Assembly: GCA_937928755.1 (NCBI GenBank)
Contig: CALEZI010000044.1
Location: 1 to 12,427, forward strand
Direction: 5' to 3'
Origin: an uncultured Rhodanobacteraceae bacterium
GTDB taxonomy: Bacteria; Pseudomonadota; Gammaproteobacteria; Xanthomonadales; SZUA-5
Length of the DNA stretch: 12,427 nucleotides
The notes beneath the pieces are model-generated. The model made no database searches. It had not been told where the DNA came from and saw nothing but the letters and a program-made list of their open reading frames with translations. Positions 6,628-12,427 of the stretch are shown here, one piece after another. The position numbers were made by a program, and so were the translations under genes. How positions within the stretch are numbered: position 1 is the first letter of the stretch; each line of letters starts with the position of its first letter.

Positions 6628-8598
6628 ATGCTGCGTCACAATCTGCTTGCCTGCGCCCTCGCGGTCGCCTTGATTCCGGCCGCCTCAATGGCGGCGACGC
6701 CCGACCAGGCGGTCGATGAGCTGCCAGCCGTTTCCGCGCAGGACGAATGGCTGATGCAGGGCGGCAACGTGCAACTGCGGTTCAATGTCGATCGGCTGTC
6801 GGCACAGGGCATCGAAGTGATGCCGGGCATCGGGATGAAGCTGGAAAACCCGGATTTCAAGGCAGAGATCGAGTTCCCGCTGCTGCACGGTGGCGGCCTG
6901 CGCTTCGCCGCGCCGGGCGGCAACTTCGAGCAGTTCACCGGCGGCAAGGTCATGGGCCGCGACGGTTTCAAGCTGCGCACGATGGGCGGCGCGGAATTCG
7001 ACTTCAGCCGCTTCGAGTTGCGTGCCGATCCGCAAAACCCGCTGCACCTGCAACTGGTCGGCACCGACGGCGAAGCGTGGTTCTACGTCAATCACGTGAT
7101 GTTCAAGCTGGTCGACGACCATCAGGCGTACTACATTCGCAGCGCCGACATCAACGCCACTGCGGCATTCGCTGCGCGCGTCGGTGCACCCAACCTCGCC
7201 GGCGCCTACATCGGCGAGTTGAAGATGCTCAGCAACATCGTCAAGCGCCCGGCGAGCTTTGATCCGAACGCCACCAAGGCGGTCAGCGGCGGCCCGAACT
7301 TCCATGGCACCGATGGTTTCCTGGTCGACGTGCTGCTGACCAGCTACACCATGCAGTTCGCGCGTTGCCGTACCAGCAGTGGCGCCAACGGCTGCGATGG
7401 CGCAGGCGCCGACAATGGCGAAGTCGTGTTCGTGCCGAGTTCGACCTTGCGCAACACCAACAATGCCAACACAGCCGACGTGCCGTGGTACCAGAAGTTC
7501 ACGGTCAGCCCGTACAACTACCCTTATGCCGGGAACGACCAGCACCCGTATCTGATCTGGAACCTTTATCGGGTCAACGACGGACAGTTGGAACAAATCG
7601 GTGCCTCGGGGGTCAAGCACGCTTTCCTGACCACCAATGGCGGCTGCGCCAACCCATTCGGCAATCACATCCTCAGCCCGAACTGCTCCGACACCTACGG
7701 CACCGGCAACAATGACGCAACCGGCGACCTCGGACCGCGCCGCGAAATCGTGCCCGCCACCGGTCGCTGGGGGCGCTGTTTCTCGATCTTCGACACCAAC
7801 TGCGACGGCAATGCCAACGGCGTCGGAACCAGCCAGTACCAGAACCGCATGATCTCGCGCGAGTCGCAATTGCTGCTCGCCGGTTCCACCTTCTACACCG
7901 ACTCCTGGTACGTGATTCAGGACGACATCAACATCTACAACACGATGGCGCATCGAACGGCCACCTTCGCGCCCAGCGGCAACGCATGGTCGGTGGCGAG
8001 TCAAGGCGCTTTCACCCTCGGCCCGGTGATCAACACCTGGGTCAACCCGACAACCAACCCCACGCAGAACGTCGACCTGAAGACCGCCGAAGGCAACGCC
8101 AAGGTCGCGGTCAAGGTGAAGACGCTCGACAGTTGCCCGGCGGCTTCGGGCCTGACCGGCACTTGTTACCGCTACGACTACGCGGTACACAATTTCGACG
8201 TTGCTCGTGGCGTGCTCAATACCAGCCCGCCTGCGAATGCCGGCGCCAATCTGCAGGTCGTCAGCAACACCGGCTTCGTCGCCGTGAGCCTGCCGATCGG
8301 TGGCGATGCGCCGATCCATCTGGATAGCGGTCACTTCGCCGACATCGACATCAACGCTGGCAATGACTGGACCGGCGCCGTAGGCGCGGGCGCAGCAACC
8401 TGGACCGCACCGGTCGACAATGCATTGAATTGGGGCACGCTGTTCCGCTACTCGGTGGTCACCAACGTCGCCCCGAATCCCGCGTATACGAAGGCCATGG
8501 TATTCGCCATGCCGCCCGGTGACGGACCGCCAGGTTACTCCGCGCAAATCATGGTGCCGAACACCTTCGATTTGTTTTCGGACGGCATGGAAGACTGA
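6628..8598 (+). CDS. Secreted protein of unknown function with LFSDGMED tail
   Basis: A 656-aa exported protein whose function I do not know. Residues 1-22 are a typical signal peptide (hydrophobic LLACALAVALIPAA, then SMA before ATP), which supports this ATG despite a weak ribosome site. The mature part has no membrane segment, is rich in Asn, Thr and Gly, and has eight cysteines (247, 256, 340, 353, 384, 392, 503, 513), likely disulfide-bonded. The central block around 304-385 (HPYLIWNLYRVNDGQLEQIG, then GVKHAFLTTNGGC, NCSDTYG and LGPRREI) resembles secreted hypothetical proteins I recall from planctomycetes and other bacteria, with no known activity. DTNCDGNAN at 389-397 looks like a single dockerin-type calcium loop. 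The C-terminus LFSDGMED at 649-656 resembles the tail of the 379-aa protein downstream. It is separated from the cytochrome gene by 115 bases and may or may not share its transcript. Confidence 0.85.
   Translation: MLRHNLLACALAVALIPAASMAATPDQAVDELPAVSAQDEWLMQGGNVQLRFNVDRLSAQGIEVMPGIGMKLENPDFKAEIEFPLLHGGGLRFAAPGGNFEQFTGGKVMGRDGFKLRTMGGAEFDFSRFELRADPQNPLHLQLVGTDGEAWFYVNHVMFKLVDDHQAYYIRSADINATAAFAARVGAPNLAGAYIGELKMLSNIVKRPASFDPNATKAVSGGPNFHGTDGFLVDVLLTSYTMQFARCRTSSGANGCDGAGADNGEVVFVPSSTLRNTNNANTADVPWYQKFTVSPYNYPYAGNDQHPYLIWNLYRVNDGQLEQIGASGVKHAFLTTNGGCANPFGNHILSPNCSDTYGTGNNDATGDLGPRREIVPATGRWGRCFSIFDTNCDGNANGVGTSQYQNRMISRESQLLLAGSTFYTDSWYVIQDDINIYNTMAHRTATFAPSGNAWSVASQGAFTLGPVINTWVNPTTNPTQNVDLKTAEGNAKVAVKVKTLDSCPAASGLTGTCYRYDYAVHNFDVARGVLNTSPPANAGANLQVVSNTGFVAVSLPIGGDAPIHLDSGHFADIDINAGNDWTGAVGAGAATWTAPVDNALNWGTLFRYSVVTNVAPNPAYTKAMVFAMPPGDGPPGYSAQIMVPNTFDLFSDGMED
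8572..8595 (+). other. C-terminal tail motif LFSDGMED
   Basis: The last eight codons of the 656-aa protein encode LFSDGMED. The matching tail of the 379-aa protein is LFDNGFE. Here methionine replaces the phenylalanine and one extra Asp follows. The shared pattern is [L]F-x-[DN]-G-[FM]-E. Its position at the extreme end of exported proteins suggests a recognition or sorting tail; the role is inferred. Confidence 0.6.
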
Positions 8599-8620
8599 CT
8601 CCGGTCTGCCTGAAGCTCGG

Positions 8621-8641
8621 CATCATCACGTGTTGATGATG
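8621..8641. promoter_or_regulatory. Perfect 8-bp inverted repeat upstream of the cytochrome operon
   Basis: CATCATCA at 8621-8628 and TGATGATG at 8634-8641 are exact inverted copies around a 5-base centre (CGTGT). It lies 23 bases after the stop of the 656-aa gene and 72 bases before the cytochrome start. No T-run follows, so it is a poor terminator; it could be an operator for a dimeric regulator or a chance palindrome. I found no convincing -35/-10 pair in this 115-base gap. Confidence 0.4.
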
Positions 8642-8713
8642 GAATTGGCGCGCAGCCGCAACCGATACTCGCGGGCTGTGGCTTGGCGCCCGACAGTGGA
8701 CTGACACCGACTC

Positions 8714-10582
8714 ATGATCCTGCAGCATCATTTTCGATCCCTTGCGCTGATCTGCCTGCTTTTCATCAGCACCAGCGCATTCGCCGACAGCGTCGCCGGG
8801 CACGGTCCGGCACCACTCGACTTCACGCCGAACGGCACGCAGCCTGGGCTGCAGGTGCAACTGGACGCGCCAGACACCTGCTCCACCTGCCACGGCGAGG
8901 CCTTCGATCCGAACGACGCATCGTTCATCGCCCACTCGACATGGTCGGGCTCGATGATGGCGAATGCCACGCGCGATCCGCTGTTCTGGGCCGCGCTGGA
9001 TGTTGCCAACAACGACGTTCCGGGTTCCGGCGATTTCTGTCTGCGTTGCCACACGCCATCCGGTTGGTTCGGCGGACGAGTCAGCAAGACCGGCATTCCT
9101 GCGACGCCTACTGTCGATGGCACCAATGGCTGTCTGTTGACCGGCTCGCTGACCGACAGCGACAGCAAGGGCAATGACTTTTCCGGCCTGACCTGCCACT
9201 TCTGCCATCGCGCCGACGAGAGCGGCCCGCAAGGGCAGCCGGCGGTGATCGGCAATGCCAATCTGTGGATCGACGACAGCACCCAATGCGAAACACCGGA
9301 CGGCGGCAGCTATTTCGGCCCGTGTCGCAAGGGGCCCTACGACTACACGCCAGGGGCCGGCGTGGGCACGCCGCCGCACGGCTGGGAGCACTCGAGCTAC
9401 CTCGGTTCGTCGGAATTCTGTGGCGCCTGCCACAATGTCAGCACCCCGGATTCCAGCGCCGGCCCGTTGAAGACGCTGATCCTGCCCGACGGCAGCGACA
9501 GCGGCATTCCGTTTCCGATCGAACGCACCTACACCGAGTGGAAGCTGAGCAGCTTCGGTGACCCGCTGTTCGCCAGCGGCTTCGAAGACACTGCGCCGGT
9601 GCTGCCCAATGTGGTCAGCGAGCTGCGCAGCTGCCAGGATTGCCATATGCGCAGCAGTGCGGACGTCAACGCGCGCGCCTGCGTGTTCGAGCCGGCGGGC
9701 TCGCGCACCAACAACCTGCCGGTGCATGAGTTTGTCGGCGCCAACAACTGGATCCCACGCATCCTGCGCGACGAATACGGCCTCGAGCGAACCGCCGCGT
9801 TCAACCGCACCATCGGCTGGGCCGAGGAGATGCTGTCGCAGCGCAGCGCAACCATCGACACCACGATTCAGAGCTTCGCCGGTCCCGGCAACCCGCTGGT
9901 GGCGCGCGTGCGCGTGACCAATCTCTCCGGACACAAGCTGCCGACCGGTTATTCGGAGGGGCGCAGAATGTGGCTCAACCTGCGCGTGACCGACGGCAAT
10001 GGCGCCACCGTCTACGAGAGCGGGGCCTATGACGCAGCCACCGGCGTGCTCACCACGGACCCGCAGATCAAGATCTACGAAGTGCTGCAAGGCCAGTGGA
10101 ACCTCAATGGCAATAGCACTTGCGATGTTGCCGACAGTGGCGGGCGCAAGCTGTTCCACTTCGTGCTGAACAACTGTGTGGCCAAGGACAACCGCATTCC
10201 GCCGGCCGGCTTCCGGGGCGGCAACGACCTCGAAGTACGACCGGTCGCATACACTTATCCGGAAGTGAGTCCGGGCGTGTTGCAGCACTGGGACGACACC
10301 ACCTACACGGTGCCGGTGCCCCCGGGGACCGTACTCCCGTTGACGGTCAACGCCACTTTGCGCTTCCAGATCGCCAGCAAGGACTACATCGAGTTCCTGC
10401 GCGACGAGGCGGTCGAGAACAACTTCCAGACCGAGAACCAGATGTGCAACCGCAGCAGCACGGTCGGCCCGGGCGACCAGACGCGCGCCCACTACATGTT
10501 CGACCTGTGGCAGCAGTACGACCGTTCGCCACCTTTCAACATGGTCAGCGACAGCGCGACCACGCAGGCAATCCAGCCATGA
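8714..10582 (+). CDS. Pentahaem c-type cytochrome-like secreted protein
   Basis: A 622-aa exported multihaem protein, probably periplasmic or surface-exposed, with an electron-transfer role. Residues 1-24 form a signal peptide (LALICLLFISTSAFA before DS), which supports the ATG although no clear ribosome site is seen. Five CXXCH haem-attachment motifs are present: CSTCH 56-60, CLRCH 109-113, CHFCH 161-165, CGACH 236-240 and CQDCH 307-311. Other histidines (H30, H74, H222, H226, H338) could be distal ligands. The C-terminal half has no haem motif; LSGHKLPTGYSEGRRMW at 404-420 resembles a stretch I recall from other multihaem cytochromes, followed by a beta-rich region. Unusually, LFASGFED (285-292) inside the haem domain copies the tail motif of the neighbouring secreted proteins. 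Its stop overlaps the next start (ATGA), so it heads a coupled operon. The redox partner and substrate are unknown. Confidence 0.9.
   Translation: MILQHHFRSLALICLLFISTSAFADSVAGHGPAPLDFTPNGTQPGLQVQLDAPDTCSTCHGEAFDPNDASFIAHSTWSGSMMANATRDPLFWAALDVANNDVPGSGDFCLRCHTPSGWFGGRVSKTGIPATPTVDGTNGCLLTGSLTDSDSKGNDFSGLTCHFCHRADESGPQGQPAVIGNANLWIDDSTQCETPDGGSYFGPCRKGPYDYTPGAGVGTPPHGWEHSSYLGSSEFCGACHNVSTPDSSAGPLKTLILPDGSDSGIPFPIERTYTEWKLSSFGDPLFASGFEDTAPVLPNVVSELRSCQDCHMRSSADVNARACVFEPAGSRTNNLPVHEFVGANNWIPRILRDEYGLERTAAFNRTIGWAEEMLSQRSATIDTTIQSFAGPGNPLVARVRVTNLSGHKLPTGYSEGRRMWLNLRVTDGNGATVYESGAYDAATGVLTTDPQIKIYEVLQGQWNLNGNSTCDVADSGGRKLFHFVLNNCVAKDNRIPPAGFRGGNDLEVRPVAYTYPEVSPGVLQHWDDTTYTVPVPPGTVLPLTVNATLRFQIASKDYIEFLRDEAVENNFQTENQMCNRSSTVGPGDQTRAHYMFDLWQQYDRSPPFNMVSDSATTQAIQP
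9566..9586 (+). other. Internal copy of the tail motif, LFASGFE
   Basis: Residues 285-291 of the cytochrome read LFASGFE, placed between the fourth and fifth haem motifs. At DNA level the 21 bases match the tail of the 379-aa gene (12291-12311) at 19 positions. It may be chance, a tail absorbed by fusion, or a structural loop. Confidence 0.5.
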
Positions 10583-11178
10583 GCGGGACGCGTTTGCTGC
10601 TTGCGGCGCTGATGTTGGCGCCAGTCTGCTTCAGTGGCTGCAGTTCTGGCCCGAGCGGTGCAATCGCGAAGAAAAGCGAACGCGATCCACGCGTCAGCGG
10701 GGTCGTCGTCGTCCGCAGCTATGACGACGAGTTCAAGATCGACGGCAAGGATGTGCCGGTGCATGTGGAATACGCCTGGGACTACGGGCGCGCGGTGGCC
10801 ATCGAGCGCATCACCGACTTGACGAGCCAAAGTACAACCGTCATCGACCAGCCCGAACTGACCTTGAACCTGACCGACGGCGAAGAGGCCTATGCCTTCG
10901 AGCTGGCAAAGGCGCATCCGGACCTGAAAGACCAGATTGCGCGCGCAGATCACCTTTACGGAGGTTTCAGCTATCGCGAAGCTGAAGATCCGGCCTGTTA
11001 CCACGGTTCGCGCTGTGTGCATGTGATGGCGTCGACCACGTCGCCTGCCGGCGATGGCTGGCGCAAGGTGGTGCATGCCATCGTCGACCTGCAGGCCGCC
11101 GTTGTCGTGCATCCGCACTACGACGACGGCAAGACCGAGCCCTTCGCTACTTCAGAACTCCGTGCCAAAGGAAAATGA
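10579..11178 (+). CDS. Putative lipoprotein of unknown function
   Basis: A 199-aa protein starting at an ATG whose last two bases overlap the TGA of the cytochrome gene (ATGA). The frame is open further upstream, to 10120, but that part lies within the cytochrome gene. The N-terminus RLLLAALMLAPVCFSGC looks like a lipoprotein signal with the lipobox FSGC and C21 as the lipidated residue; F at -3 is less usual than L. A small Ser/Gly-rich linker follows. The mature domain begins near GVVVVRSYDDEFKIDGKDVPVHVEYAW (41-67, quoted in outline: VVVVRSYDD, KIDGKDVPVHVEYAW) and includes C140 and C146, perhaps a disulfide. I do not recognise the family. Its stop overlaps the next start by the same ATGA pattern, so it sits in the middle of a coupled three-gene unit. 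A role as a membrane anchor or accessory factor for its neighbours is possible, not shown. Confidence 0.8.
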   Translation: MSGTRLLLAALMLAPVCFSGCSSGPSGAIAKKSERDPRVSGVVVVRSYDDEFKIDGKDVPVHVEYAWDYGRAVAIERITDLTSQSTTVIDQPELTLNLTDGEEAYAFELAKAHPDLKDQIARADHLYGGFSYREAEDPACYHGSRCVHVMASTTSPAGDGWRKVVHAIVDLQAAVVVHPHYDDGKTEPFATSELRAKGK

Positions 11179-12314
11179 TTTTGAACACTGTTCGCGCCTT
11201 GCTGTCGGTTGTCCTGCTTCCCCTGGCATTCGTGCAAACCGCACAAGCTGAAGTCATCTGCAGCGGCAGCGAGACCAAACTCAGCTGGCCGGCAGTCGAT
11301 CCGGTCTGGGAAATGTGTTGGCTCAAGGCAGGCTTGAGCTCCGGTCCGCGCGGATCTGGCCTGGAATTGCGCCAGGTGCATTACAACGGGCGCTCGGTAC
11401 TCAAGCGCGCGCACGCACCCATGTTGTTCGCCGAGTACACGACGTCGACCTGCTACCGCGACTGGAAGGACGACGACGCTCGTTTCCTGGCGCAACCGGC
11501 AGTGCGCAACCAGTTGGGCGTCAGCACCACGTTTCCGGCGACGACCAGTTGCGATCGCTCGACGCACCCGACGCAGTCCTACGGCGATTGTCCGTTCCAA
11601 CTGCCGGGACGCACCAGCGCCGATTGTTTCCCGAACGAAGGCGGCGTCGCGATCGAAGACAACGGCACACATGTGACGTTGACGACGCAGTACGCCGCCG
11701 CCTGGTACCAGTACACGTCGCGCGCGACCTTTTATGCCAACGGCGCGTTCGATCTGCAGTTCGGCTTCGGCAACAACAACGGCACCAACAACGGCACTAC
11801 CCATTGGCACCACAACTATTGGCGCCTGGATTTCGACATCGATGGCGCCGGCAACAACATGCTTTCGATCAACGACGTGCCGCAGAGCACCGAGTTCACC
11901 AGCTTGCGCAGCCAGACCGGTGGTCCGGGCGGCAGCGAACGCACCTGGGAGGTGCGCAATACGCAGACCGGCCGCGGCTATCGCATGACGCCCAGCCGCA
12001 GCGACTACAACACGCCCACCAACCAGTCCGGTCGCGGATTCCATCTGGTCGACGTGATCGGCACCGCGTATGTCGCCAACGAATACACCGATCGCGGCAA
12101 TACCAACAATCTTGGCGATTGCGGGATGTTGAGCGGCAATCTGGCCAACGGGCAGGATATTGGCGGTGGCGGCTCTGGAGCCGACGTGGTGCTGTATTAC
12201 CGCAGTGGCGTACGCGACCTGACCGGCGTCGATTCGATGATCTGCAAGTCGGCTGGCCCGGTCTTCACGCCGATCGGGAACTGGACCTCGCTGTTCGACA
12301 ACGGCTTCGAATAA
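11175..12314 (+). CDS. Secreted copper-amine-oxidase-like protein with LFDNGFE tail
   Basis: A 379-aa exported protein. A signal peptide (about 1-25, ending AQA before EV) is clear. AAGGA at 11168-11172 is close to the ATG; a TTG two codons later would have better spacing. By eye, the protein follows the catalytic domain of copper amine oxidases: GLELRQVHYNGRSVLKRAH (62-80) matches their 'V.Y..R.VLYRA' strand, WYQYTSRATFYANGAFDL (177-194) matches the cofactor region, and HWHHNYWRLDFDIDG (210-224) matches HxH-x4-RLD-x-DG. The usual NYD/E around the TPQ tyrosine is WYQ here, and the region matching the third copper histidine (DVVLYYRSGVRDLT, 337-350) has no histidine. Oxidase activity is therefore doubtful. 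Eight mature cysteines suggest disulfides. It ends in LFDNGFE and is coupled by ATGA to the lipoprotein gene. The relationship is an alignment from memory. Confidence 0.72.
   Translation: MILNTVRALLSVVLLPLAFVQTAQAEVICSGSETKLSWPAVDPVWEMCWLKAGLSSGPRGSGLELRQVHYNGRSVLKRAHAPMLFAEYTTSTCYRDWKDDDARFLAQPAVRNQLGVSTTFPATTSCDRSTHPTQSYGDCPFQLPGRTSADCFPNEGGVAIEDNGTHVTLTTQYAAAWYQYTSRATFYANGAFDLQFGFGNNNGTNNGTTHWHHNYWRLDFDIDGAGNNMLSINDVPQSTEFTSLRSQTGGPGGSERTWEVRNTQTGRGYRMTPSRSDYNTPTNQSGRGFHLVDVIGTAYVANEYTDRGNTNNLGDCGMLSGNLANGQDIGGGGSGADVVLYYRSGVRDLTGVDSMICKSAGPVFTPIGNWTSLFDNGFE
12291..12311 (+). other. C-terminal tail motif LFDNGFE
   Basis: The last seven codons of the 379-aa protein encode LFDNGFE, directly before TAA. 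It matches the tail of the 656-aa protein (LFSDGMED) and the internal cytochrome motif (LFASGFE). I recall similar '[IL]F.DGFE' ends in secreted proteins of Xanthomonadales; I know of no characterised function. Confidence 0.65.
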
Positions 12315-12325
12315 TGCCTTCGCTC

Positions 12326-12427
12326 TGGTAGAGCGGAGCTTGCTCCGCTGCTTTCAATGGTAGAGCGGAGCTTGCTCCGCTGCTTTCAATGGTAGTGCGG
12401 AGCTTGCTCCGCTGCTTTCAATGGTAG
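12326..12427 (+). repeat. 32-bp tandem hairpin array, truncated at the window end
   Basis: Three full 32-bp units (12326-12357, 12358-12389, 12390-12421) and the first six bases of a fourth. Each contains GCGGAG-CTTG-CTCCGC, a six-base stem with a CTTG loop, followed by a GCTTTCAA linker. Units 1 and 2 are identical; unit 3 has TAGTGCGG in place of TAGAGCGG. The array starts 11 bases after the TAA of the 379-aa gene, so its hairpins may mark the end of that transcript, although no T-run is present. Confidence 0.88.

Noticed and set aside
6685..8547. A 620-codon - strand frame opposite the 656-aa gene.
   Set aside because: Same artefact of codon bias; it is low in complexity, rich in Val, Arg and Ala, and has no domain. 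The + strand has a clear signal peptide and tail.
8549..10492. A 647-codon open frame on the - strand opposite the cytochrome gene.
   Set aside because: Long antisense frames are expected in GC-rich DNA. The + strand has a signal peptide and five CXXCH motifs; the antisense translation shows no recognisable domain.
10120..10578. An upstream extension of the lipoprotein frame within the cytochrome gene.
   Set aside because: Starting at 10579 gives an N-terminal lipoprotein signal and an ATGA overlap; the extension is a shadow of the cytochrome.

Overview
The window looks like a piece of a GC-rich gammaproteobacterial chromosome, most likely from the Xanthomonadales/Lysobacterales (Rhodanobacteraceae- or Lysobacter-like). 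The taxonomic guess rests on the gene order map-glnD-dapD-yffB-dapE, on abundant REP-type hairpins of the GTAGGAGCG / GTGGGAGCG kind, and on secreted proteins ending in an 'LF..GFE'-like tail. It is an inference, not a database result.

Left half (1-6175) is conserved housekeeping DNA, all on the + strand: map (methionine aminopeptidase), glnD (PII uridylyltransferase/uridylyl-removing enzyme, starting at a TTG that overlaps the map stop), dapD and dapE (two succinylase-branch enzymes of lysine/diaminopimelate synthesis), with a small ArsC/Spx-like YffB protein between them. All key catalytic and metal-binding residues of Map, GlnD and DapE are present. Each gap downstream of glnD in this cluster holds a repeat element: a heptad-based hairpin (TTTCACG type) before dapD and again before dapE, and a perfect 28-bp inverted repeat of REP type between dapD and yffB.

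Middle (6176-6627) has no gene. It is a REP array: five units on the + strand followed by four on the - strand, then a short unique stretch with a weak candidate promoter.

Right half (6628-12314) is accessory and extracytoplasmic. It holds a 656-aa secreted protein of unknown function, then three genes joined by ATGA stop/start overlaps: a pentahaem c-type cytochrome-like protein (five CXXCH), a 199-aa putative lipoprotein, and a 379-aa secreted protein whose C-terminal half resembles the catalytic domain of copper amine oxidases but lacks the usual TPQ-site consensus and the third copper histidine. The 656-aa and 379-aa proteins end in nearly the same tail (LFSDGMED, LFDNGFE), and the cytochrome carries the same motif internally (LFASGFED). 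The overlaps imply co-translation, and the shared tail suggests shared handling at or beyond the outer membrane. This three-gene unit plus its tail motif is the best candidate here for an undescribed system. The window ends inside a 32-bp tandem hairpin array.
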